From Serpula lacrymans var. lacrymans S7.9 (lineage: Eukaryota > Basidiomycota > Agaricomycetes > Boletales > Serpulaceae): a stretch of 64,000 nucleotides of DNA. Made by a program: the position numbers and the translations under genes. Of this stretch, positions 11,001 through 21,640 are shown piece after piece. The DNA lies in assembly GCF_000218685.1 (NCBI RefSeq), contig NW_006763308.1:372001-436000 (forward strand). The letters run 5' to 3'. Positions within the stretch are counted from its first letter, which is position 1. Every line of letters begins with the position of its first letter. The notes under the pieces are model-generated. The model did no database searches. It was not told the DNA's origin and saw nothing but the letters and a program-made list of their open reading frames with translations.

Positions 11001-11720
11001 GGCCATATCATGCGATCTGCTGCTGAACCTGCTATATTCTACTAATCTATGCCAAGCTCATCCAATGAGGGTATCTGTATGCTGATGTTTGCCAAACTCC
11101 ATCAGGCAGTAGCAGGAATCAACTGTTTTCCTGATGGAGTCGCCGATAGAGAACCAATCAAACTTGTTCGCATGACACGCCTGGCCACAAAGGAAATAAG
11201 TAGTGAAAGCTCTATCCATGTGGTGGACGAGAAGCCTTCAACAAACGCAAAATCAGCTAGCAGAGGCAAGCCTGCCAAAAAGGCTGGAGAGCTGGAGGTT
11301 GATGAGTTTCTCGTGCAGACTTTGCCGAAAGGGAGAAGTAGGTCCAAGGCTCTTGACGTCACTGAGGGCAATGATAACGATCCCTTGGATTCTGTTTGCC
11401 AACTGGAGGACAGTCTAGCAAACATTGGACACTTTACCAGATCTGCGAAGAGTACTCAAACTGCTGTGAAGCAAGAAAATGATGATGGGACTCCAGAAGG
11501 AAGAGCTAAGTGAGGTGCTATCCGCCCTGTGGTCAAAGCAGCCCCTTCGGCTAGCATTTCACACTTAAAAGCTGCCTCTGCCAAGAAGGTGGCGAGCATC
11601 AAAATTGCTGAATCGGCAATCTATAACAAAGGGAACAGTGATCCCAAATGCCGCATGCAAGCCATGTTGTGTCGGTTATTTTGCTTAGTTTTGCTTGCGT
11701 GGTTTTTGTGGCCACAGGAG
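11001..11720 (+). pseudogene. Unknown helicase-linked protein relic
   Basis: I do not recognise this protein. From 11049 to 11513 the plus strand codes for about 154 residues: MPSSSNEGICMLMFAKLHQA, a segment GINCFPDGVADREP, then a Lys/Ser-rich tail with KSASRGKPAKKAGE. The frame extends upstream to about 11001 through one stop. It is followed by a lower-complexity Ala/Lys segment. The last part (11620-11810) is shared with 49880-50080, the stretch directly before the second PIF1-like relic. That suggests both belong to one mobile element that carries the helicase. Confidence 0.4.
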
Positions 11721-11814
11721 AAGCAGTGCAACCAGTAGCGAACACAGTGAAAATTGCAGCCACATTGAAAATTCTCACGCTTATAAGGACAGACAGCACA
11801 AGTTCACTGACAGA

Positions 11815-12900
11815 TTTGATATTACTTTGGAGGTTGAAGATAATGTGGAGCAGCGGAATGCTTTTGATACCATCATACAGTCAATTTATCATAATTGGGG
11901 AACAACTTGCATTATTCACAGTGCTGAAGGTAAGGGAAAAACATATCTCTGTAATACAATCGCCGCTGCTGCTCGAGCAAGAGATAATCATAATGTTGCT
12001 CTATGTGTAGCATCCTCTGAGATTGCATCCCTGCTCTTGGAGGGTGCCCACACAGCTCATTCACACTTTGGAGTCCCTATTCCTGTACATGAAACATCCA
12101 CATGCAGGAATCCAAAAAACTCTGACCTCCATGAGGTATTGAGATTGTGGGACATTTTGGATAATCAGCTTCTGTTTGGAGGCATTACAATGGTCTTTGG
12201 ACGGGACTTCTGCCAAACAACACCTGTTGTTCCAAGAGGGTCAAGGCAACATATTATTTCTGCCTCTCTTAGAAGGTCACAACTGTGGACAAAAATTCAT
12301 GTCTGCTATCTCACACAAAACATGCACCTGGACTATACTTGTTACGATCTCTATTGGACATTTAAGGACTACTCATTTTTTTTTACTCATTGGTTATACC
12401 ATCGGACCGATGACTCATTTCCTTCACGTATACTTCTGTTCCTCTCGCATTTGCAGTACCTATTATAGTACTTAGTCCTTAACGGACGGACCTGCCCTAG
12501 ATAGGACCTAACTCCTATCACCGATTCCTTTCCATTATAAATACCATGTAACAGCAGTAGTATACTCCAATACAATTCTACGCAGTTTACGCTTGCAAAG
12601 CTAGACTCCTAAGATCAGACTTCTACTCAGAAGAAGACCAACTCTTGTTGGAAGACCTCCACTCAGAACTACGTTCTCGAACTTGTCTTCGGATAAGTCT
12701 CTTTATAAACCTCAACAAACCCTCAGACTTTGTTAAGCACTTTGTGCGTAACAATACTCCAGAAAGTGAAGCCTTTGCTAGCTGGCTCTTGGATGTTGGT
12801 GGCACCTCCCCCATCATTACGGGTGTCAGTTGTGCCATGTTCTCTCCCACCTTGCCTGCAGAAGCGGCTCATTTGATGATGACTAGGGCCATTTATGATG
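11815..12900 (+). pseudogene. PIF1-like helicase relic 1, split by a solo LTR
   Basis: Codes for the front half of a PIF1-type helicase as found in fungal Helitron-like elements. It has a Walker A-like SAEGKGKT (12/50-kb paralogue identical), a VALCVASS motif, AHSHFGVPIP, and FGRDFCQTTPVVPRGSR (motif III, GGDLRQ in the paralogue; here GG is changed to GR). Motif II (DEAP) is missing because about 75 bp are deleted between HEVLR and DILDNQ. A 414-bp solo LTR (12340-12753) with ATACT duplications then interrupts the coding sequence. After it, ASWLLDVGG continues and the match to the paralogue ends near 12812. Not functional. The copy at 50129 is more complete. Confidence 0.8.
12340..12753 (+). 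mobile_element. Solo LTR, family E
   Basis: 414 bp, TGTTACGATCTC..GTGCGTAACA, with a perfect 5-bp target duplication ATACT (12335-12339 and 12754-12758). It sits inside the PIF1-like relic. Removing it and one ATACT rejoins the helicase frame as in the uninterrupted copy at 50700. A TATA-like ATTATAAATACC lies near 12533. Its inner sequence differs from families A and B. Confidence 0.92.
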
Positions 12901-12926
12901 GTTAAGTGGAGATTTTCCCTTAAGTG

Positions 12927-13264
12927 TGATAAAACCGGATAAACCCGGTCTCTGCCAAAGCAGCCATTGTTCTCCATGGCGCATAGCCACCACTCCATTG
13001 AGTAACCATTGTTCTCCTAGGAGCACAATTGTACTCCTAGGAGTCATTATACTGTAGCGAGTAGCACCTCCGACTATAAGTAGTAGGGGGTTTAGTATAG
13101 GAATACCTCAGTCGTTTCTATAGCCTCTTGGGCAGCGGCTGAGGTATGTTACATTACATTTATTAGAGATCACCTTAAACTAACATCTATTGTAGTTTCA
13201 CTTAGGTAAATAATAAAGTTGTTTCTATAGCTTCTCAGCGGCTGAGTTTCACTTAGTTTTATTA
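12927..13264 (+). mobile_element. Solo LTR, family F copy 1 (Copia LTR)
   Basis: 338 bp, starts TGATAAAACCGGATAAACCC and ends CTTAGTTTTATTA, with a perfect target duplication AAGTG (12922-12926 and 13265-13269). The same LTR stands directly after the Copia RNase H at 57221, so family F is that element's LTR. It carries two copies of a GTTTCTATAGC(C/T)TCT..AGCGGCTGAG block (near 13113 and 13220). Confidence 0.92.
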
Positions 13265-13592
13265 AAGTGTACCCCCATCTTCCTGCATTCATGTACTTGT
13301 ATCTCGCTCGCTGTCCATGTGTCTCTATAAAATACAGTGTTTTCTTGCACCATTATTGGGCTCGCTCGCTCAGTTCAGTCAAGTTGCACTCTTATAGCTG
13401 AAATAGTAATATTGAAATATATTCATCTTGATCTGCTTAGGTTGGCGTGTGACCTTAAAGTCGCGAAAAAATTAAATTATAACAATTTTACAGTAAATCT
13501 CATGCGCGGAGATTAAAGAAGAAGTGCCGAGTCTGCGGCACCATCAAGGTTTCATCCGTAACCAAACATCCACAATATGGGCACAGATCTAG

Positions 13593-13895
13593 GCACGGTT
13601 CTCACATCTCAAATCTCAGGTTTGCAGGCAGCACCGTGCGCTTACGTTATGACTTAAATGATAAATTGCCTCAGCTTGTACATCATTTTCCCAGCCAACG
13701 ACCCGGATTTTGAGCTTTTGACCGATTCGGCACGGTTCTCAGATCTCAAATCTTTGAGGGCGCCGACGCCGTCCAACACTTGCAGACATCACCGTGCGCT
13801 TATGTCATAAATTATAAATTGTCTCTACATCATTTCCTCATCTTTCCATCAGTGAGGCAGCCAACGATTCGGACTTTGAGCTTTGACTGATTCGG
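13593..13895. repeat. Imperfect tandem repeat upstream of the P450 gene
   Basis: Two adjacent units (13593-13729 and 13730-13895) both begin GCACGGTTCTCA.ATCTCAAATCT, continue with CACCGTGCGCTTA.GT and end GATTCGG. The second unit has about 28 extra bases. They lie 0.4-0.7 kb before the P450 start. They could be duplicated promoter elements or plain repeat sequence; the sequence alone does not decide. Confidence 0.7.
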
Positions 13896-14303
13896 TATAT
13901 TCTTTGCAATGCCATAATTTCAATTGGACTCGGACGTGAGTGGAATCACATCATAAAAAGGATGCTACCAAACGGGCCTGAAATTCAAAGCCGAGTTGCA
14001 AATTTCTCCTCGGGTTGATCAATGCTGCTAGTGACCTACTTCTGATTTGACTAGAAGAAACCTGATTGATTTTGTTATCACATTCAAGTTGTAGCAAAGT
14101 CATTGATGAGTCAGACCAAATTTTGCGGTTTCGTGGATAAGTATAAAGGTGGGCTATCCTTGCCTGCATACGCAAATTTTCCTTCTTCCCGGATACCTTC
14201 AGGAAACAAGGAGATTGTCTTAATAATAATATGGCTCTCGCTAACGCTTATCTCGACGTCAGGATGTCGATGGTCACTGGCGCAAGCATCGCAGCACTGG
14301 TAG

Positions 14304-16418
14304 ATGTCCATCCCACGTCGTATTTCTTATCTAATACTGAAAATTTCCATCAAGGTGACCTGGGCTGTTCTCAATCGATTTCCTATTCGCGGTGATAAAG
14401 TCGCTGCCTTTTATATTGCTGCTATTGTCAGCCAATATGTTGTCTTTCGGCAATCCTGGCTGGATACTTCAATCATCGCTAGCGTATACATAGCCTCCTC
14501 CTTGTTATATACCACAGCATATCGATTTTCTCCATATCATCCTCTGGCTCGCTTTCCTGGACCTAGGATGTGGTGGGCAAGCAGTCTTATATTGTCGTAC
14601 ATCTCCACAACCGGGAGGCGTCACCTTATAATAGATGCACTACACAAAATACATGGTCCTTTTATGAGAATAGGTGGGTACCAGTTATTTCATTAAAGAA
14701 CCTTCGTTTTGAATGAGACAGGGCAGGACCCAATACGCTGTCCATTAACGCAATTACTGCAACTTCGATATACAGCGCGCATCTGAACATGGAGAAAGGT
14801 GAATCGTACAGATCACCAGGGTATCATGATGGCAATGTCTCCTCGATATTTGTAAAGCAGAAAACAAACAAAATCCACTCGAATCGCAAAAAGATATGGT
14901 CTGCAGGCTTTACCAGTGCAGCGTAAGCCATTGTTCGATTTTTTACTACTGGTCAATGTCACTAAAAAGCTTTTGTAAGGTTGTCGCACTATTATCCCCA
15001 CCTTGAGACCAGACTGTGGGAGCTGATGAAATGTATCGAAATCCGGCAATCTTGCAACAAATCCAAGACAGTGGATATCTTTGAATGTTTTTCCCACTGG
15101 TCTTTCGACTTCATGGTGTGTTATTCTCTCATTTCGTCACGAATCATGGCTGAAATATAGGTCTCTGTGTAGGGTGACATGATGTTTGGAGGTTCCTCCG
15201 CCATTGTTCGTACCCTCACTTTCGGCTCTCGTCTAACGCTTATATGGTACGTATATAGGAACTGATGAAAAACGGAGACAATAAAAATCTTATATTTGGA
15301 GGAAAGATAGCACCTATAATGTTAGATACGTATGTTTCGTTTCATATGTGCATTCTCGTGGTCATATTACCTGAAGTCACCACCCACAGTATTGGCCACA
15401 CCCCTTGGCTGATGGACGTTCTTTTGCATGTCCCTAAAATTGAATGCTTATTCCCATTATTAAGCACTGGCGCCCAAATGATGCGAACTCGAATTCAAGA
15501 AGATAAGGATATAACTACTAGGGATTTTAGCTCCTATCTAGTGCGTTTTATCCGTGATTCCTACTCCATTTTTATTTATTCTCTGCACATCAGCTGGATG
15601 GAGACCCCAAAACTGGGGAAAAACTTTCTCAAGCTGATCTAGAACTTGACGCTGCAGTAGCCATACAAACAGGATCAGACGACACTGCTGCGATGTTAAC
15701 ATTGGCATTTTATTTCATGTTGGTGCAACCTAAATATTACCTAGAGCTTCAAGCAGAGCTGGATAGCGTGTTCGCCGACCGCAGTGGTCATCTTGATCCC
15801 ACTGCTTTATCCGGCTTGAATCTTCTTAATGCCATCATCAACGAAACTCTTCGCTTGTCTTCACCTTTCTTTCTCCCCCGCATTGTTCCTTCGGGAGGGT
15901 TTGTTCTGGACGGGAGGCACATACCAGGAGGCACAACCGTCGCTATCGCAACTCATTCTTTGCACACAAGTCCTGTCCATTTCTCACCGATGCCTCAAGC
16001 GAGTAGATTACACCCACATCTTTACTGTACGTCTGACCTGTAACATTTTTCTAGGATTTTCTCCCTGAAAGATGGATTCCCGGAGTCCTCGGTAAAGAGT
16101 GTCATACAGACAAAAATGCTTTTATGCCCTTTTCATCTGGTTCGTGGTCTTCGGTTTATGCTATCAGGTATCATCTCGCTGAACGTGACAATTTCTACAC
16201 TAGGTCCACATGCATGTATCGGTAAAAACTTTGCTTATCAACAACTGCGACTCATTGTCGCGCGCCTTGTATTGGCCTATGACATGAAGTTTGCTGATGG
16301 GTTCGATAGTCATACATATCTCAAGGGGACAGTGCCCCTACTCGCTACTTGGTTTCGTAAACCTCTATTAGTTAAAGTCATCAAACGCTCTGGTATTGAC
16401 TTGGATAAATATGTGTAG
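14304..16418 (+). CDS. Cytochrome P450 monooxygenase, nine exons, one doubtful junction
   Basis: Heme-thiolate oxygenase of a basidiomycete microsomal family. Modelled exons: 14304-14673, 14727-14922, 14980-15115, 15173-15205, 15259-15329, 15390-15540, 15594-16002, 16055-16139, 16204-16418, about 555 residues. Visible are N-terminal hydrophobic segments, the proline-rich hinge ARFPGPRMWW, an FDFMGDMMFGG block, an I-helix QTGSDDTAAM, the K-helix ExxR as NETLRL, the PERW motif (LPERWIPG), and the heme loop FSSGPHACIGKN with Cys near residue 488; the usual Arg of GPR is His. All joins keep phase except the one at 16002/16055, which is off by one base: an indel, error or missed splice site. Two introns use the donor GTTCGT. 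An alternative start at 14230 with an extra intron is possible. Likely a secondary-metabolism or detoxifying enzyme; the substrate is unknown. Confidence 0.85.
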
Positions 16419-16554
16419 TGTTAGAAATACAAGTGCAAGCGTCCACGAAATAGAGAGGTGGCGCGAGATGTTGGAGCAATGACCGAACTAGGCAGGCCTA
16501 GTGAATGGAATGGCCATCAGATGGCAATTTTTCGTTTTGTTTCCGTTAGCTGAT

Positions 16555-16765
16555 ATATAGCTCTTTTTCATCGATAAGACACCTCAGAGTTTTCCGTCCA
16601 ACTCTGAGGTGAGACATCTTCTATTCTATGTAGTTTCACCTAGCTCACATTACTTCCTCATGTAGTCTTTTACGTTCTGCTAGGTGCTTACAGTTTTATA
16701 TATACCTCAGAGTTTTCCGTCCAACTCTGAGTCTTTTACGTTCTGCTAGACAAAATGTAGGTTAT
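16555..16765. repeat. LTR-F-like remnant with two hairpins
   Basis: The block ACCTCAGAGTTTTCCGTCCA followed by ACTCTGAG occurs twice (near 16581 and 16704), each a 10-12 bp stem with an 8-base loop. A TTTTACGTTCTGCTAG direct repeat follows each region. The order (CCTCAG hairpin, TAGTTTCACCTAG, second hairpin) matches that of LTR family F with different hairpin sequences. This may be a distant relative or solo LTR fragment just after the P450 gene. Confidence 0.5.
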
Positions 16766-17300
16766 ACTTTGTGACTACTCTCCTTACTGGCTTGATATTT
16801 TTGCTTACTCCGGAAGATGAAGAAAGAGAATGTTTTGGACTAGTCATCTAAATACTAATCAAAACATCGAATTTTCATAGAAATTCCATCGTTATTAAAG
16901 AGCAGTCAGAATATTTGATTTAGTCAATGTAAAATCACTTCGAATTGTTTGAACTTTGAAGGAAAGTTTTCTAGCTCTAAAAAATTTAATATTTCAGGGA
17001 ATATAACCGCAAAACTAAATTATCATTTTGTTTATCTTATTTTCTGATAGTAGAAAAGTACACCCTTCTTGACAGCTCTTTAAAGAGGTTCCTGCACCTT
17101 AGTAGATGACAATGTATCTAAAAGACTGTCTCTCGTCGGGATCATCAGTAAAATGTAAAATTCCTTACTATGTATTATACACCTTAATGACCACGAATAA
17201 GGCAAATTAAGACGAGAACATTAATCCATGAAAAGGCGGGACTAAGCTGACCCGCCGCCTTGAAAAATTCTTAGAATGTATTGTCACACTTGGAAATAAA
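16766..17300. other. AT-rich intergenic
   Basis: No gene recognised. Strongly AT-rich, no long frames. Confidence 0.5.
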
Positions 17301-17641
17301 TAATAAATCTAAGTGAAACTCAGCCGCTGCCCAAGAGGCTGTAGAAACAACTTATTATTTACCTAAGTGAAACTACAACAGATGTTAGTTCAAGGTGATC
17401 TCTAATAAATGTAATGTAACATACCTCAGCCACTGCCCGAGAGGCTATAGAAACGACTGAGGTATTCCTATACTAAACCCCCTACTACTTATAGTCAGAG
17501 GTGCTACTTGCTACAGTATAATTTCTCCTAGGAGTACAATTGTGCTCCTAGGAGAACAATGGTGACTCCATGGAGTGGTGGCTATGCTCCATGGAGAACA
17601 ATGGCTGCTTTAGCAGAGACCGGGTTTATCCGGTTTTGTCA
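17301..17641 (-). mobile_element. Solo LTR, family F copy 2
   Basis: 341 bp, reverse copy (TAATAAATCTAAG..GGTTTTGTCA). Flanks ATAAA and ACAAA agree at four of five bases (a C/T difference). Both internal GGCAGCGGCTGAG-type repeats are present. Confidence 0.9.
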
Positions 17642-18757
17642 ACAAATTCAAAAACATTTTTAAGACACGTCTAAGACTTCGATATCACGAATTTACAGGT
17701 CCATTAAAGTAAAAATAAGAGCAATAAGCAGAGCATGACAAGGGTTATCAGCACAAAAGCGGCAGATGGCCAGTAACAAAGATAGAAATGTATGCAATTA
17801 ATAGGAGAGGAAAACCTTGCTTAGATGTCCACCAAGCATTCACGAGGGTTGGTGTGAGTGTCCTCGGTGAACTCAGTGTTCTGTTAAGTAAACACCAAGG
17901 CCTTGTGGGTAATCTCTTCTAGTGAGGAAACCTTGAGGGACTTGGTGGAATTATAGTACTTGCGGGTTGTTGATCCCCAGTTCATGTCCAAAAATTTATT
18001 GTGTGTGGCAGTCTCCTTGCCAGTTGACTTGTTGAGCTTTGGCAATGGCTTGGCATACAGCTTCAAGTTTACTGCCTCGTCCATCCAAGTCTCAGTGATC
18101 TGATCCTTTGGTTCCCACAGTATTTCTCTATTTGCCCACAAAGTGAACACACACTCAACCTAGGAAGAAGTTAGTGACAAAATAAATAAAATAAAATAAA
18201 CATACTGCAGCAGCGGACATAGCTAAGGCTCCTCTTGGTGGGAACTTTTCCATGTTACTAAAGTCACTGTACGTTCCATCCACCTGATGTTTTCAACATC
18301 AATAGCACTGTCAATTAAGTTTTAAAAAGTTGTGAATGTCTGAAGAATAAAAAGAGATTGTAATAAACCACGGTGCTTCTAGAGATAATATAAAAATTAG
18401 TACTGTGATGATAGATTAGAAGTGAATCAAACTTACCAAAGTCTTCTTTCCAACCTCCAAAAAAAGAAAAGCCAGGTCCTTCAACATGCTTTTGGCGAAT
18501 TCCTGTTGCATTTCATAATCATTAAAATCTTCTTTGGACTCAAAAAATATTTCCATAGTCATGACTGCAGCTGACCCAAATCCTGCACGCCATTCAGAAA
18601 TGTATTGTCCAAGCTAAGATGGGATCATGAGAATATATTAGCAGCAAGATAATGTAGACTCACCACTCGACAGACTGCATCACTAGCGTTGACCTTGTAA
18701 GGATTGTCCAGGAATACAGCATCCCATGTTGCTTGAATTGCATCTAAGGCCTTTGGA

Positions 18758-19551
18758 TGTTACAATTGACATACCAGCACCTACTTACACTCCACTTTTG
18801 TACTTTTACCTTTCATTTTCCAAGTCAGATGACTAATCATGTGACCATTTACTTTACTTTACATTTCAGACTTTCCATAGTCACATGACCAATCATGTGA
18901 CACATTACCTGACCAGTGTCTAGACTCATCATGTGACCAGTCACATGCTAGACATTGGACTTTAAACTTTATTTACAACTGTACAATACCTCATGTATTT
19001 TAGTATATATACAGGAGCAATACATGGGGAGTGTAACAACCAAGAGTGATCTACTCTGGCGCACACAGAACACACTAAAGTGAAGATGAAGTTTGGGGAG
19101 TGGTTACCCCTTGAGCTGCAGTGAGTTAGTTGGTATACAACAGGAGGACTCGCTGAGGAGTCTCCTGGATCTATTGGGGTATATATACTACTACAGGTTT
19201 GTTTGTACATGTGTACTATACAGTTGATGAAGGCAGTGGCTGGTGATGTCATAGGGCCTAGCCCGTATGGCCAGCTCCACTGTGTGAGAGAGTTAAGTCT
19301 AAAAATAACAGAAAGGCAACGCGGCGCGAGAAAGGGAAATGCCGCGTGGCAATTAAGGTATAGAGTTAAAGCGGAGAATGAAATAAAAGGAGATGTCTGG
19401 AAATTGTGTTATCGTAACAGGGAGGGACTCAGCAAGTCCTCCTGTTGTATACCAACAAACTCTCTGCAGCCTAAGGGGTAACCACTCCCCATTCACTACC
19501 TTTATAGTGTGTTCCTGTATGTGCCAGAGTAACTAACTCTTGGTTGTTACA
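18758..19551 (+). mobile_element. Solo LTR, family B copy 2, carrying nested LTR A5
   Basis: Outer element TGTTACAATTGAC..GGTTGTTACA with a perfect target duplication TTGGA (18753-18757 and 19552-19556). Subtracting the inner LTR and its 5-bp duplication leaves 401 bp. It sits in an exon of the minus-strand gene. The order of events is therefore: gene, then B2, then A5. Confidence 0.95.
19032..19419 (-). mobile_element. Solo LTR, family A copy 5, nested in B2
   Basis: 388 bp, TGTAACAACCAAGAG..ATCGTAACA on the plus strand, with a perfect target duplication GGGAG (19027-19031 and 19420-19424). It interrupts B2 exactly where B1 reads CATGGGGAGGGACTC without interruption. Confidence 0.96.
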
Positions 19552-20629
19552 TTGGATTGCTTATGTTCCATGGGTTTTCTATGTGCCCAGCCACTTGGAA
19601 AAAGTAGGGACAAAAACTAAGCGCCAACGGCCACCCTGGAGGCATCCATCAGGCAAGTCACAATTCTTGGTCTTTCCAGCTGAGTTTACAGACTTAATAT
19701 GTTTTGTGATTGGCACATATCCCTCTCCAACTTTCACAAGACTCTGAAAATAGATACAAAAAAGTTATAACTCATACACCACTCTGGCAGAGAGGTTTGA
19801 AAATTCAATATAAAAATTAACCCAACTTACCAAAACAGAGTCCAATTGTTGCTTTTTCCCAACTAGGTTTTCATGCTCTCCTATGTCCAGCTCATCTGTT
19901 AAACATCCAGCTTTATACATATAAATTCCCTCATGATCTTTGTTTGCCTTCCTTTGAGTGTTGTATCAGGGGCTGATGCAGTTGTGAGAGCAGTTGAAGT
20001 AGTTCATGCTTGAGAATTTGCAATGCTGGAACAAGAATATCTGTTGGAAGGTGTGGATACCTGACTGGGAGTACCTGCTAGAGCAAGCCCTTTTACTGTC
20101 TTCTTCAGATTTGTTATATCAACCTTAACATCAGTAGCCCATGATTTAATGTAGTGGCGGAAATCATCTTGTAATTCTGAGTCTTTGTTGAGCATTGATA
20201 ACCTAAATTCATGATACAACAGAGTGGATTGAGTTAACACAAGCATCAGATTGGATGTCATAATAATAATAATAAATATAGATCAATAATAGAACCATTA
20301 ACATACCTGGCATGTGGCAGTAGTTTTTTCCCATCATGATGACAAGTTGCCTTAAGGGACTGTTTACTGCCATCAGAAGTAGTATGCTTGCGGAAAACCT
20401 CAGCCGACTCTCTTGCTGCTACTAACTTCTTCTTCTTTCCACTACCAAGCTGTTCCTCCTCACTGGAATTGATAACAACCACACTGTCTTGGGTAGGACT
20501 TTCACCATCTGAGTCAACGTCCATATAGAAGTCAGTTGGATCCTGTGACTCTTCCTCCCGCTGTGTGTAATTTATTTCTTCTTCATTGTCACTTCTTGCT
20601 GATACCCTTCCATCTTCACATCACAGATT

Positions 20630-21640
20630 TGCAAGATTTGTGTGTCAAGGTAAGCTCCAGTCACTTTCCTATGTGCCTTTATCATCTGATACTTGATATA
20701 CAGCTATCTACATTTTATCCTAATGGATGCAAAAGGGATGGAGTTTATATATACATTCCCATGTCATCTATTCCTCCAGCAATCAATATATGAAATGAAG
20801 ATGGCACATTGATGGCATTCATATACCATTCAATGCCTAGGCATATGAAGACAACTCTAGTGGCCCATTTCAAGGCTAGCTTTGATGGGTTGCCAGTATT
20901 CTCCAGTGTTCTGGGTAGTGACGAACCTTTCAAATGTCTCCACTTCTCCTGGTGGAACAGATATGGGACTCAGGTATATTCCCCCCCCCATCTCTCTCTA
21001 TATCACTCACATAAAGACATTGATCAAGGGTTGTGGGGCACCTATTGATGCGCACCCACATGAATTAGACGTCACTAACAAAACCCAGATGATCCCTTAT
21101 TTGTCAAAGGAGGGCTCAGACAATGAGCAGCTTTATTTGAACTTGCAGGATGCTTTTGCAGATGTTTTCCAATGGATTTCTGATGTTGTAAGATTTTTGC
21201 TATTTGTTTCATGCCTAAATTTCTCTGATGTATGTGTTTCCTAGATGGAATTTTGCCTACCAGAAGAATACTCTATGCTAGCCAAGATAGTTGATACACT
21301 TCCTGGAAAACCAGGATCTCCAGTCACTCCTTTTTTATCTCTTGTTATTAATATTAATGTGAGCACCACTGCTCATAGGGATGGTAAGGATCACATCCTT
21401 TGTCTTGTCCTTCCATTGGGAGATTTTACAGAGGGTGCTCTTGTGTTACATGAGCAGGGACTTGTTCTTGAACTGAAGAGTGGAGACTTTGCCATTTTCA
21501 GACCTAAGGAGTCAACACACTTTAATTTAGATTATCAGGGTGAGAGAGCCTCATTTGTCTTACACACAGATGGTCAGTTGAGGAATTGGGTAGAAAATAG
21601 GAATGGCTGGGAGGGGAATGCATTCTTTAAGTGGATGTAG
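20630..21640 (+). pseudogene. TET/JBP-like 2-oxoglutarate/Fe(II) dioxygenase, one nonsense codon
   Basis: The 3' exon (21245-21640) codes for a double-stranded beta-helix core: NINVSTTAHRDGKDH gives the HxD iron ligands (codons at 21374 and 21380), then PLGDFTEGALVLHE, LELKSGDFAIFRP, the distal His in STHFNLDY (21518) and the 2-oxoglutarate-binding Arg in GERASFVLHTD (21545). This arrangement matches basidiomycete TET/JBP family proteins, which oxidise methylated pyrimidines in DNA and are often linked to DNA transposons. Exons 20704-20973, 21017-21187 and 21245-21640 join in phase, and a short exon ends at 20649. One in-frame TGA lies at 20791-20793 (CGA to TGA would explain it). The true start is unresolved. 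A general prolyl-hydroxylase-like dioxygenase is the main alternative. Confidence 0.72.

Larger units (their letters stand above)
17884..20605 (-). pseudogene. Agaricomycete-specific gene of unknown function, split by nested LTRs
   Basis: Minus-strand exons run from about 20605 down to 17884. The 5' part is acidic and Ser-rich (MDVDSDGESPTQ; SSEEEQ), followed by a helical region and a SYITKHIKSV-like part. A conserved block KALDAIQATWDAVF..NASDAVCRV, an EWRAGFGSAA block, then ELKLY-type sequence and LNKSTGKETATHNKFLDMNWG near the end follow. From memory, this block order belongs to a large family of basidiomycete proteins of unknown function that is often found among transposons. Solo LTR B2 (itself holding A5) inserted in the KALDAIQ exon. 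There is also a frameshift just upstream of the insertion and several in-frame stops. It is divergently oriented to the dioxygenase gene starting near 20630. Confidence 0.65.
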
